Below, piece after piece: positions 26,963 through 39,700 of a stretch of DNA of 64,000 bases. Under the pieces are notes generated by a model that made no database searches, was not told the DNA's origin, and saw only the letters and a program-made list of their open reading frames with translations. Source of the stretch: Ignelater luminosus (Eukaryota; Arthropoda; Insecta; Coleoptera; Elateridae); assembly GCA_011009095.1 (NCBI GenBank), contig VTPC01007154.1, positions 33,238 to 97,237 on the forward strand, written 5' to 3'. Position 1 is the first letter of the stretch. Every line of letters begins with the position of its first letter. The translations under genes and the position numbers were made by a program.

Positions 26963-29900
26963 ACTTTGAAGGGCTAGATTTATTAATTGGGAAATCCCAT
27001 AAGGATGCTAACAAATCAAAACCAGTAATATTTGAATTCTTATATTTTACATATAATTATATTTATTTGTTGGAATATTAAGACACTTGTTTTTTAAGCA
27101 CGAAGAAATTGTACATATTGCTTTTATTTTAATATTAAAATAGAAAGCAAGCAAAAGTACCTTTATATATTTGTAATTAGGCAATTTATTAGATATTTTA
27201 TAAAATAATTTTTTATTATTCCAAAATTTTAAATTTGCTTGCATTTGTACAGTGCAGATAACAATAAAAGATAAAACTTTACATGGTTTTATTTGAGACT
27301 GTATGGAGTGTAAAAGAATCTTTTATTTTTGAAGTGAATTGATGAAGTATTCAAGTCTTGGTGTAGTTCATTTCTAAACTACAGAAAATAGGAGTTGAAA
27401 ATAAAGGTCTTCTCTTTAAAAATTGATAAATTATGTTACTTCTTAAATTTACGTTTCCATTTCTAAATTGTCTTGTTATTTGGCTATGTTAAGTATTTGT
27501 CATATTGTATTTTAAGCTAACCTCACAATTTATGTTTAACATTTATTTGACAAGTTAAAAATTAAATTTGTTTTTGTTGATTTATAAACACAAGAATTAT
27601 TTAAATTGTAATATGTGTGTTCTTTTGTGTTCAATCTTACCCCTAGAAGATTTTAATCTAATTTGATTGATTCTTGAATCATCAAGAACTGGCGATCTGA
27701 AATGTCTAATCAAAATTCTTAACCTTGAATTATGAACATTAATGAACTCTAATTTTTAAGTTATGTTTTAACTTGATTTGAAATTGTGTGTCACTGATTC
27801 TAATTTCTTTTGTATTTAATGCTAGATAATTTAATATCTCTGTAGACAATTCAAACACATACATACATTACTAAAAACTGGTTTAAGTTAAATCTATTAC
27901 CTGTCATTTTATTTTAACTTAACCTCACAATTTGAATATGACATTTGATTTGATAAGTTTGTCTTTCTTAAGATTCTTATACCTACTTGATTTTAAAATG
28001 TTGATAATTCAGTACAAAATCATAGCCCTCTTGTTTTCTGCAATTTAGTTTAGAAATGAGCTATTAGAACTAATTTTCAAGAAGTTAGTGATTGAATTAT
28101 TCTTTCTAATTATTAAATAATTAACAAGCATTGCAATTGCTAAAAAAAGAAAAGCAAGAAATTCTGAGAATTCTAGCGTAAATAAGAATCTAACTAAATG
28201 GTAGCAGTCAAATCAAAACAGACATGCATAAAAGACAGGGTTTTTGATGAATATCTCAAATAGAGGTTATTTAATCACAAATACAGAACTTTGATATATT
28301 TATCAATCATAAATTGCATTTTCCAAGTAATTTTGTGTCAATAATGTAATAACCTTTCTTCTTTTGATAAGAAAATATTTGTTTTTAAATCCATTTGACA
28401 TTTTATCTCTTAGCAATACATTCTAAATGAGCAATACTGTGTACTTTAGCAGCTACAACAATGTACATTATGAAATGGTTTTCTGTCTTCCTTAAAAGTA
28501 AAAATTTATTTGAAATGGTTTGATAAATTACTAGACAAAAAGTTTTGGGTTTTTCTATAACATCTATTTTCCTTAAACAATCGGAACCAAACTGATAGAA
28601 ATAAAATAATTAGAATTAAGTTATATCAGTGTTTCTAGATGCAATTAGAAATTACTAAATAACAAAATAGTTTACTTCTTTTCAGCACATTTCTAATATA
28701 TCTATCGTAACATGCAAATTCTGCATCTTTTTATTGTTATCTGTCGCGTAAATGTAATATCTTGCCAAAAAGTGACACAAACAGTATATAATGTACATGT
28801 ATAATATATAAATAAATGTAGTTATAGTAAGTCTCATGTTAATAGAAATAAGTGAAACATCAATAACAATAATAATAGGGAGTGCAATTATTTCAGTAAA
28901 GAAATCTTGAACCATTTCTTTAATTGCTACTCTAGTCTATATTATTTAATATTTTCAAATACTTCCCGAAGTTTATTAAGATTAAATTATTATTATACGG
29001 ACCATTACTATATGCATTCTGATAGCATCTATTATTCCTTGTGTTGCATACAGGATGGATCACGCCTTTGTGATACTTTGCCAGTATATTACAAATGTGA
29101 TAATTTAAACATCTTTCATTTACTAATTACATTAAAATTGAGATGAGGCAGCTTTTTATTTGGTATGGAAAAAGATATTAATTAAAAATTAGTTTAGTCG
29201 GGTTCTTTATACATTATGTATATGCAAGTATACATTAAGTGTTTTATTAACTGTAATGCATATAAATCTTTCATGACAATATTTTAAAATGTAAACCATA
29301 TTCTACTTATTTTCAATAGTTTTATAAAAAAATATTCTTTTTTTACCATATTTGTATTTGTTAGATATTTAAATCAATCAATGCAGTATTCAACTTGACC
29401 GTTAAAAAACATAAATGCATTTTATTAAGGAACGCCACGTTTTTAATGACCTGTTGTGCATTTGTTATGGTCTGTCCTGTATAAAAATCTAAAACCATTA
29501 GGTTGTTAGACTTAAACACAAAACTTTTTCTTTCCGAATTCCCAATACTCAAGATTTCCACTTTTCTTCATCAATCAAACGCCCAGTGTTCTACCAAGCC
29601 AGTAATATAATAATTTGGTGCAATTTGTAATGCTTGTTTTGCAACCCTCGTACTTTCCTTCTCGAAAAGTTAGTAAATGAAATCATTATTGATCAAGTCC
29701 TTTTTATGTTACCAATCAAACTTGTATTTGTTGTAATTAAAAATTTATTAGGACGAGGGTTACTCAGTTTATAATTTTTACAAATATCTTAAAATTCAAT
29801 ATCATTTATGAAATGTAGGATGTATATAAAAAAATGTTATATTATGTAATTAAGTTTTCATAATATATTTTGTATAATAATAATAAACAATATTAATTGA

Positions 29901-31742
29901 TAAGCTTTATGAATAATAAAGGAACAATATTATTACACATATTTTTATAACTGCACATTACATACATGAAACATAGAAGAAAGCCGCTTTAAGCAATTTT
30001 TATTCAGATACTCATATTTTTGTGAAATTTCTAGTTTAGATGCGTATAGTTTTTCAAGAATGACAATATTCTTAATCAATTATATTAAATACAAAAAAGA
30101 ATATTTTATTATTTATATTCTTAAATTATAAATGTAAAAGATAACATGTGCATATCAAATTAATTATTTTGATAATTGTTTCTGTCTTTACTTGTGTTGT
30201 TTAAATTTTAATTAAGGTAGAAATGTAAATTTCTTTTCTTTTTAAATGTAGATAAAATATGTTTTTTGTGATGATATTTCTATCTTTTAAAATCTGCTAA
30301 GAATTTGATACTTTTGTATAAAATTTATTTGTAAATACAGAATTAAATAGTTATATAGGGCCACAACAATGTCTGCATCTCTCGCAAAATTGATAGTGTT
30401 ACGTATCATCTTATATGTATTACAGTTTATCAATAAAATGAAATAGGTATCTGTTGGATAATATATTTTGGGTTGTTTTCTTTACAATTGCCACCTAAGA
30501 CTTTAAACTAATTTTTCTAACAAATAGCCAAACAAAAATCAACAGTGTTGCATTTAAGCAGTCTAATAACTATCTAAGGTAAGGTAAATCTGAGTGGTGT
30601 CTAAAAGTTACTGACCATCGTAGTTGAAGCGTCTTTGAATTCTTTCATCCAAATTTATTTTTCCTTTGGTTAACCTGTGTAATCGTTCAATTTGATAAAG
30701 CAAACTCTTTTGTACAACAGGACTTAAGAAGTCTCTCTCTCTCTCTTCATTCATTCACCAACTATTTTTTTTTAATATGTTTGAACACCTAATAAAAGAA
30801 AGTCAATATACAGAACTAGACTTTAAAATAAACATATCCTCTATCAATTTCCAAAACTAATTCCTGAGTGGATTTTGATTTCTTTATTACTTAATTGTAA
30901 GAAAAATGCAATTAAAAAAAAAGAAGAGACTTTCCTGACTAGTTTTTGTTATCGCCTCAAGCTACTAAGATATACAGTGTGTTTGTTTAAAGAGGGGCAA
31001 GCCCATATCTTCATTAATAATTATTCATGATGGAGCAAAAAATCCTGAATAAAAGATGAAGGATGCTAATCAACCAGCTAGACGGTAAATTTAAACATTT
31101 GATATTGTGTTTTCCCGTTGGAGGGCAGTAGTCAAACCTTTTTTATCTTAAATAGCATCATACATTTTTTATTTTGCTATCACATAGTGAACTGTTTTCT
31201 CTTTTTGGGTATGTAAAAATATCTTAGCCTTATGTAACAAAGTTTTTGAGAAAAACGAATCTCGATTGAACAAGCGAGGGCCTAGAGGTCCGCCCATGGC
31301 ACCTCTAGTAATCATAATTTATGCAACTTCAAATTTATCTTAATCAACAATTTTTCAGTTTCATTCTTTTCAAAGGTTCATCGTTTAATGTTAATGCTAA
31401 CGCATTTCCAAAGGCATCAAACTCTTGTACCAACTAATTATACCAGGTGTACTATAACATAACAGTTATCAGAAAATCAAATGACAACACTGACAATTAG
31501 AATTAAAAATCTGGCATTTGGTGATGTACGATTTAAGAATTAGGCATGACTTAGCACTTCAAAAATAAATCATCGTACTTGAGATTTTTTTCTGAATTAG
31601 AAAGTTTGATGATTATCTTTCTAGAAGATACCCCACTAGCAATTAAACATGAACTGTAGTTTCAACAAGATCAGATTCCTCCTCACAAAGGAAGAAATAT
31701 CTGGAACATGTTAAATTTCAAGTTTGGAAATAACTGGATATA
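26963..31742. other. Intergenic tract with minor repeats
   Basis: No host gene is supportable. Two similar blocks containing AACCTCACAATTT lie near 27510-27580 and 27905-27965 in the same orientation. A transposon-like end TATACAGTGTGTTTGTTTAA occurs near 30971 without a partner that I can find. A (TC)n run lies near 30733. The remaining open frames lack domains. Confidence 0.4.
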
Positions 31743-32292
31743 CATTGGCGAGCTAAAACTTTAGGTCACTTTGAAATTGTGATGTTCTAAACTTATTTTT
31801 GAAAATTGTAAATCATTGTACTAGTAGGCGCTGAGTCATTAGTTTTTGGAGAAATGTTATCTGTGTGTATGGAGAAGACCAGGAGAAAGATATGCTCCAG
31901 TTTGTATTAACGAGCGACTTCCATTTGGCGGTGGGTCGGTTATGTTTGGGCAGGAATCTCTTCACAAGCACGCACAGAGTTAGTTTTCATATACCTTATC
32001 TCATTTCTATAATTCCAATCGATTTCAAATGTTTAGGGTTTTAGTTGTATGCACTGTTATACCCCAAACTTATTTATGTTGCTGTCACTATTTCTAGTTA
32101 CACATTTCTCACCAGACAATGTTCTGGCAAACGAATGTCATATGTCAAAATAGGATTAGAATGCAGTAAATTCGTTTTTATGTGCAAATCAGTTTGATTA
32201 CAATTAATATTGAAGTAATAAACACAAAAAATAAATTTTTATTCGAAATAATAAACAAACAACAAAAGGTAACTCTACGAAATGCAAACAAT

Positions 32293-32954
32293 GGGTGCGT
32301 TCAGAGCACTAAACTGTTTAGCTAAACGGTAAACTATGTTTTGTTTGCGTTTACAGTCAACACTATGCTAGACACTGAACGCCACGTTGTCTCGACGGTA
32401 TGTTTGAGCGTTGATTGGCATACAATCAACGGTTTGAGGTTACTTATATTAAATTGTGTATTTTTAAAGTACCCTTCTGTTGTAACTTCTCTGCAAATAA
32501 TAATGAATAATTTTATTTTAGACAATCTGTTATTTGTATTATAATTTCAGCGGAAATTAGGATGGTTTGAGACCAAGAAATTACAAATCAGGAAAACTTA
32601 TAATTATTATCGTTTCGTGGAATCAATCGATTGTTAACTATTATGAAATCATTTACTAGCAAAACCTTTTTTGTTGCTGGGATTATATTATCATTAGGCA
32701 TCTTGTTTATTTTGCATAAGGGTCAAATACGTAAATACGACCAATTTAAAATACTGGATTGAAGTTAGAACATTGGAAATATGCATGCTCTTGACGATGT
32801 TCCTTGTTAGGTGGCGCTTGTGTTGCACAGTTTAGTTCAGTAAACATAAACATTTTATGTTGACTATGTTGACCAACTGTTAGAAGTCAACAAATCCGTT
32901 CAGTACTCTCAAACTTATAAACTGTTTAAACAGTTTAGTGTTCTGAACGCGCCC
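32293..32954. mobile_element. 662-bp TIR element nested in the Tc1-like relic
   Basis: The left end GGGTGCGTTCAGAGCACTAA and the right end, read inward as GGGCGCGTTCAGAACACTAA, both continue into ACTGTTTA, giving inverted repeats of about 30 bp. The flanks are AT on both sides (32291-32292, 32955-32956), so a 2-bp duplication is possible but unproven. Superfamily unknown; GGG-starting ends occur in several groups. The interior holds a 39-codon frame at 32643-32762 (see findings). It interrupts the transposase reading frame of its host, so it is younger. Confidence 0.72.
32643..32762 (+). other. Short membrane-segment reading frame inside the nested element
   Basis: A 39-residue frame begins MKSFTSKTFFVAGIILSLGI, runs through a hydrophobic helix and then ILHKGQIRKYDQF before a stop. 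A good 3' splice-site look-alike (TATAATTTCAG) lies about 95 bp upstream. The Ser-Lys start, single helix and H-K-x-Q after it vaguely resemble the N-terminus of PET117-type cytochrome oxidase assembly factors, but the frame is truncated. It may be a captured host exon or pure chance. Low confidence. Confidence 0.2.
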
Positions 32955-32974
32955 ATTTACCTTTTCTGAATGAG

Positions 32975-33420
32975 TAGTAGTAGTAGTAATAAATGCCGCC
33001 GTAGGCGGCCGGCTCCTTAGAGGAATTAACCTCTCTTAAGCCTGGTTAGAAAATAGTTGGGTGGAAAGTGCGTTCGCTGAACTGGTGAATGAACGTATGG
33101 CCGGCACCAAGCAGACCCCGCGCTAATCCGCGGGGGTGATGTTGTGAGTGGGGAGCGGTGGTGCCCAAGGACACCCAGCAAGCCGCCGCACAGCAGCAGC
33201 GCTGGGTGAAACTGCGGAACGGTGTTGGAATGGTGTGATGAGGGGTGTGCGAGTATGTGTATGATTAGTGGTGATGTGTGTGAGTGTCTAGTTGTGTTTA
33301 GTGTGCAGTGGACTGGTGCTGAAGCTGTTCCGGCATTTACCTTCACCGCTGAGGGAACCACGGAAAACCTCAGCGAGAACAGGTGGGATCCTCTGGAGAA
33401 CTGAAACAGAAGGAAAGAGC
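32975..33420 (-). repeat. GC-rich LINE-like 3' fragment
   Basis: This GC-rich block sits between AT-rich sequences inside the Tc1-like relic. Read on the minus strand it ends in a simple trinucleotide tail (ATTATTACTACTACTACT, + positions about 32972-32992), the typical 3' end of many LINE-type retrotransposons. A GGCCGCC-rich 3' UTR-like portion comes just before the tail. No protein domain was recognised. It is a truncated non-LTR retrotransposon or SINE; which one is not decided. Confidence 0.5.
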
Positions 33421-33950
33421 AGGGGCGACTTTTCTGAAAGACAATCTAACCTCTGATTTTAAATAAAAACAAATAACAATATTGTCAACATTTCTCAATG
33501 AAAAATTCTAGTGTTTAGAAGGTTTTGTTACCAACACAACAAAAATTTAACAGGAATTATAGAAATGAGACAAGCTCTACAGACTGGCTCCCTGACAGCT
33601 CACAGGTACATTATGTTATGCCTTTCATGCTCACCATGGGCAAGTATGGCATTTTCATGCAAGATAATGCAAGACCTCACGTAGCAAGAGTTATCGGAGA
33701 ATGGCCATTAGGCTGTTTGTCCAGTACTCATGCTTTCTGATTCAATATTGATTATTAACAATGAATTACAATTTTCAAATAATAGACCTAGAACAGAAAA
33801 TAACAAAAAACAACACAATTTCAAAGTGACCTAAATTTTTTGCTAGCCAGTGTATATACAGCAAATAGTGTCCTTATCGCTTGGCCAGCTGGGTCAATTT
33901 TAGATTTCTTTTTTTTTTTTGGTTTTTTGCAATCCTAGTTCTGTTCATTG

Positions 33951-33952
<2 letters not shown>

Positions 33953-33980
<28 letters not shown>
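33953..33980. repeat. (TAA)n microsatellite
   Basis: About nine uninterrupted ATA/TAA trinucleotide units, preceded by a T-rich stretch near 33909. Confidence 0.9.
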
Positions 33981-33983
<3 letters not shown>

Positions 33984-34848
33984 AAAAACCTGAATCTTAG
34001 CATAATCTTCAAAGTTTCCTTAAAGCTGCTAACATCAACATACAATTTGTCATATTCAGAATAACTTAGAAGTATGGGAAAGAAAAGAAACTAGATAATA
34101 ATACAAGAAAATTAAAACAGATACTGTCACAGTAAAGACAATTAAGTGTAGCTGACCAATGAAGACAGATAATTTTATGATTTTTTCAACTAGTTCTGCA
34201 TATGCAAACTGCAGAATTGCATCAAAATTCTGTAATGGAGACAAATAGACCCTGTAACATGCAGATTGGTATGTTTCATTGCTGTATCTACCTGTAATTT
34301 TAAAAAAGTTGCTAGGCTACTTCTATAAGGTATCTGCAGCACATGACCAAAATCAGGTGATTCTTCAGTTTGGAGTAGAAACATTGTATAATCTAACCTA
34401 ACATTTCTACACTTCTCAAATGTAGTGGAGAGTCTGAAGCAATGAATTGTCAAATATTTAGCAAATATTTTGCAGAGCTTAATTTTGTTTATATTCCAAA
34501 CTAAGTAAGCTTGAAACCATGATGTCACATGCAGATACCTTATTAAATGAAATGGTAGGTTAGGTTAGATTATTAAAAAATTTGTAAACTCCAAAAAATG
34601 TAATTTTTCTCATTTACGTCTGTTGTAATTAGTCATGCAATCAGTTGAGACTACACTCATTACCACTTTACCTCCAACTATGATTACTACTTTAGGACTC
34701 CGTACGTTAATTGAAGTAACAAATTGCTTAAAATACTAAATTTTTCGTAAAATAAATATCGAGATATTCATATAATTTATTAATTAATGTGAGTAGCAGC
34801 GATGATAAACAGCTAACAATTAACTGTTTTTGTTATTATTTGTAAGTA
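33981..34848. other. No gene recognised
   Basis: The 112-codon minus-strand frame at 34190-34528 and the frame at 34056-34244 contain no recognised domain. Nothing else was seen before the foldback element. Confidence 0.45.
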
Positions 34849-35120
34849 GAGTGCCTTGATATTGTTTTAATAAATGTCATTTCGTTAAAAAGTAGACTGG
34901 CTCCACACTTGTCAAACAAGAGAGACAAAAATATGCGTTAGCTCTCTACTCACATGGCGAGTGCAAAGGATAGAAGAAGAATTTACTGTTAAAATTCTTC
35001 TTTCCTTTACAACCACGGTGCGAGCAGAGAGCTGTATATTTTGTCTCTCTTGTTTGACAAGTGTGTCTCCACTCTACCCATTAGAAAAATCACATTTAAT
35101 AAAACAATATCAAGACACAC
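34849..35120. mobile_element. 272-bp foldback MITE with 12-bp flanking direct repeat
   Basis: Nearly the whole element is one hairpin. The left arm begins GAGTGCCTTGATATTGTTTT and the right arm, read inward, GTGTGTCTTGATATTGTTTT. Pairing continues through ACTTGTCAAACAAGAGAGAC to AGAAGAAT close to the centre near 34985. The flanks are an exact 12-bp direct repeat, TATTTGTAAGTA, at 34837-34848 and 35121-35132. Such a duplication suggests a transposase making a widely staggered cut (Mutator-like elements make 8-11 bp). Non-coding. Confidence 0.85.
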
Positions 35121-35132
35121 TATTTGTAAGTA

Positions 35133-36798
35133 TCTCCTAAGAAAGAGCAACTAGATAACAGTTCAAATAATACATGAAGAGATTAAAATTCTGTGTATTT
35201 ATTTGAATCTAGTCCCATCCCTGAATGTTTGGGAATAGGCTTACAATTCACAGTCAGCTTTTCTTTAAAAAGTTCAACACTTGTTAATTGAACATAGTTT
35301 GCTGTGAATTTAAAAACTGACAAAAGTCAACTGTTTGACATTTGTTGGTTATATTTCCTATTTAACTTTGCACAAACTGTTCACTTTGTTAAATAAGTTT
35401 TCTTGTTTATTATTAAATTTTTAAGGTTCTATCATTATTCTTATTGTTTTCTAAAAAAGCAAATCTCATTTCTAACCAGAATAAATTGTTCTTAAAATCT
35501 GTAATTACACAAAGATATTTCTGAATTGTAAGACGTGTTGCCTATTCTCAAACATTCGGAGGATCTATAAAATGGGACACTTGCCCAGGAAAAAGACAGG
35601 CAAGAGCGAATATCCATGTTAGAAGGCACAGTAGGTAATGTTTCATTAACTGAACTAATTCAGTCAGACCCTTGTTGGAGTTATGGGTAATTATGCAATG
35701 ATTATCTCTAGTTCCATTCAAGCAACCTTGTGTGTTTGATCAGGTGACACAGGTTCTTTGTTAAGTGAAGAATTAATAACATTCAAACACCTTGCTACAG
35801 TAAATTATATCACTAATAAAATTTCCAGTGAGACCATTTAGATTACAGGAATATTAAAATCATGGGAATATTCACATTACTAAAAAGACTTATTGGTTGT
35901 GTCCAGGAACAGTGATGATTATGCACTGACACTATTCATTTGCTTGCTCTTGGACAGCTACAGGCAATGTGCACCTTGGGAATACAACAATCTGTTTCTT
36001 TCTTATCAATTATAAACCATATTTTTCCATCTTTATTAACTGAAATATTGTGTTAATAAATTAACCTAGAAATTAATAAAGGATGCTCCCAGAGCATGTC
36101 ACATGCACATTCTCTATTAAATTTCTTAACCTAAAAGGGTAACAGGTAACAGATGAATCTCATCTGATGGTTGCTGCCAACTATCCAGGAAGTTTATGAT
36201 GAAACTGCTACAACTAATGTATCTGTAATTAAAAGAAATATATCTTTTATAATATAATAACCTTTTTTATTGCTTGATATTTCATGTATTTGACTTACAT
36301 TAGATAATGGACCACCTATATGTATTTGACTGCAACATTAACTCCTTTCTGCATTTGTCCAAGATATCTAGGTATGGCTCAGTGGTAAAAATGTAATCAA
36401 AACATATTAACTTGTTTTACGTAATGCTCTCTAATTTACACGTATTACTTTGGTGTATTCTTATACCTGCTTCAAGCTGTTTATACATGTTGCAGTGTAA
36501 AATCATTTGTTTTTTGATTTTCAGCAAATTGCAATTTTTTTAAATTTCTTTAAAGATAAGGAAAATACAGCAGAATTGATTTTGTTCATTTTTACTTAAA
36601 TACTTGTAAATGTACAAATACTATTCAAACAATTGAAACACATAAAAACAATGTACTATAAAAGGTATTTAATTCTCGGTTGCTTTAAGTATTTACAAAC
36701 CAACGCATAAACAATATACACATTATTACAATATTGAGAACATATTTACAATAACAATAGTACAAATACATCCGTTAAATGACACCTAATGAACTAAT
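35133..36798. other. Intergenic tract with one inverted-repeat pair
   Basis: GAATGTTTGGGAATAGGC at 35223-35240 is mirrored by about 35541-35557 (read inward GAATGTTTGAGAATAGGC). Both are followed inward by ACAATTCA after a short gap, so a small TIR element of about 340 bp is likely. A segment at about 35992-36085 resembles 53730-53800 (TTCTTATCAATTA and AATTAATAAAGGATG). A minus-strand ATTAAA at 36668-36673 may be the PHF12 poly(A) signal. Confidence 0.45.
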
Positions 36799-39700
36799 TT
36801 ATAAGTTTGCACGATCAACAATTGAAAAAACGAAACATATGCATCCAAAACGCAATAATGTCCCGTGAGTAACTACTGCTGGACCCTCCCAACCTGCAGT
36901 AAGAGCTTCATAGTTACTAGGTACACAACAGCATTCCATTCGATCTATATTATCTAATGTCACCATTTTTGAATCGATTAAATTTCTTTTATTACGATTG
37001 ATTTTACGTTTTTTGTCAACTATTTCACGCACCTGTGATTCTAAACAAGGAGATTTCTTCTCTTCTTTCTTAATGTACTTATTCGTTTCATCATTTGAAA
37101 ATAAAACGTTATTTACATATGTTCCATAACAAGAATAATTTAACAATTCATATTGTTGTGTAGCCTGAAAAGACAAAATTAATAAACTTTGAATTGGCTA
37201 AATTGCTAATGCATTACCTCATCATGAAATATAACAGCATGTTTCGGGGATACATAATTACAGTGCCCAAAACGCTCCAACTGTATATCATTTGCAGCTC
37301 CTCTTCCAATAGTTAGTGTACGATATCGCATAGCAGCTGCTTCAGGAAATCTAGCTGAAACTGTTGGACGATAACCCATAAAACTACCATCATGCCTTAA
37401 GTCTGCTGGATCAACTTCCGATGTTCGAATATTGTAAAAGTGTTTGGAAACTACAGGACATAACATTGCTCTCGCACAGAGGTTTGATTTAGGTTTGGAT
37501 AATGATTTTTTAGGAGTGGCAAAGACACGAGAAATTCTGTCAATGTCTTCGGGTGTCAGGAGTTCACTGGGTAATGGTGTAGTAAAAAATTTATTTTGCA
37601 CTGAATTAGAAAAGAATGCTGTAAAATAAGGATTAGATGGGTCAGACTGTGTTAATAATTCTTGAATTCTTTGATATGCTAGCAGTTTTAATAATCTATC
37701 GTCTAATTGGTTCAGTTGATGTTCCACTGTAAACAGTAGAAAATCACTTTGTTGAATTCTAAAGTCAACTTGTATCAGTTAATAATTTAATATGTAGTGT
37801 CTCGATATTTAGTAAAGTTTTATTCCTGATATCTCAAAAATTTTTATTTTCATATAAACAGTGATTCAGTGTGTTTACAAAATTGGGGGTATTACTATTA
37901 ATTACGAAATATATAGTTCGTAAATATCAAGACACTCCACATTAATTAAATTGTAGGATATTACTTTTGATCAATTTTATATATTTACCTTCTTCACTAA
38001 CAGTTGAAGACGTCATAGAAAATGACTCCTCTTTTTTTATATGGCTTGTATTATAAACACTATTCTGAGAATTTAAAGCTTTTTCAGATTCATTTGTTAC
38101 TAGTCCATTTGGTAAATAATTTTCATCTATGTTATAAACTAAATCACCAGTCTTTTGTACATTTGAAATACTATTTATAGATTTTGTTCGTTTTCTCTTT
38201 GGAGAACTTTCTGAAATCAACTGTGCTTTCATCTTTTTACCCCTCCTCCCTTTCCCTTTAACTTTTCTATCTAATTTAACACATGTACTTTCTGAATCTA
38301 CAATATTTTCACTACAATTATTAATATCTTTGTCATCATCATTCATTTTATTATCACAAGTTTCTGTATTTACAATTGTTTGGTCGCACTCTTCAGGTTC
38401 TGTTTTTATGCAACTTTCTTCTTCTGAATCATTTTCTTTATCTGCATTATCACGATGGGACAAAACATTCGCTAAACATTTTTCTCCAAGTCCGCTCATT
38501 TCAAAAATACCATTTGGTTTTCTTTCAGTATTATCACTAATTATGTCACTTTGTGTTTCAATCACATTTAAATCATCATTATTGCTTCTTTTACCTAAGT
38601 TATCTATTTCATCTTCTAAATTCTTTTTTATACCATTTTGTGATATAATATTTTCTACTTCCAGATCTTCTTTAGTTTTTGTACAGAAATTCTCACTTGT
38701 ATGATTATATTCAGCGCGATTATTAATAACATTCTCATAACGTAAAACATCTCGCAAACTGGGCAATAAATCTACAGGATATTTGTAATGATATTTAACC
38801 ATTGGTGGTACTGAAACACGATTTCTAGGTGGCAGTTTCACTTTTATTCTGAAGGGAGGGTTTTGTCTGTGTATTTTTCTAAAAAATTCTAATTTTATGG
38901 CATCTTGATCTACAGGACCTGTGAATTTATCCCATAATGTCACTCTTTCTGTTGCAGATATTGAAGTTAATAACTTTGAGTCCTACAAAATTTGGTCAAT
39001 TTATAATCAAAGCATACAAATAGTGCCTTAATTTTTCCTTTTTGTTTTTAAACTATATGAAATTCTATTTAAACCGTACTGTATTATAAAAGGAGAAATA
39101 TTTTATGTCCTTCAAAATAGTTAATAGTTCAAGTGATTTTAAATCCCTGTCATCTTTTATTGTGGACATTCCAGACAACCTTAGTTGAAAAGATTTATAG
39201 GTTATAGCTTACTGTCATTATTACAAAGTCCTTTTTTAAAATAAAAATCAACATCACTGTGACTCACTTGTCGTTAAAAATATAAATAATCAATGCTGTT
39301 AACATAATTCTCCTTTTATTGCCAACGTAACCAAAATAAATTAACAAAAATAAACAGTTAATGGTTTTCATCTGAGACATTACAGATTTTTACAAATATA
39401 AACATAGTAAGACTTACAAGAAGGTGTTCCACATGGTTTGGACACATCCAACGCCCTGATGGTGGGGTAGCTAAAGGTGGATCGAGGCAATCCAAATGAT
39501 AAAATAGTGGACAATAATCACAAGCAATTAAAGGAGCTATACGACACGATCTCCTGCACTCGAAACATTTACCAGAAGGAAGTGGGCCCAATGATGCTCC
39601 ATCCTTTATTGATGTTTGTTTACGAAACAATTTCAAGTTGCGACGATTTAAATTAAAAAAGGGTTTTTCTATTAAAGGATGACATTTTCAATAAGTGTTA

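Larger units (their letters stand above)
31858..33740 (+). pseudogene. Tc1-like transposase remnants, split
   Basis: Two pieces remain. About 31858-31985 reads RRPGERYAPVCINERLPFGG then SVMFG, the block between the first and second catalytic residues of Tc1 transposases. The frame ending at 33740 contains IFMQDNARPHVARVI, the second catalytic block. About 1.5 kb of inserted DNA and frame damage separate them. The N-terminal DNA-binding region and the final DDE block are not recognisable. Not functional. Confidence 0.8.
31743..33852 (+). mobile_element. Dead Tc1-like transposon carrying nested insertions
   Basis: The left end CATTGGCGAGCTAAAACTTT and the right end, read inward as CACTGGCTAGCAAAAAATTT, both continue into AGGTCACTTTGAAATTG, giving inverted repeats of about 38-40 bp. 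TA flanks both sides (31741-31742 and 33853-33854). Transposase remains lie at each side of two internal insertions (32293-32954 and about 32975-33420). The element is therefore an old Tc1-like copy that later served as a landing site. Confidence 0.85.

Noticed and set aside
34556..34569. GGTTAGGTTAG as telomere-type repeat
   Set aside because: Only two units of TTAGG; far too short.
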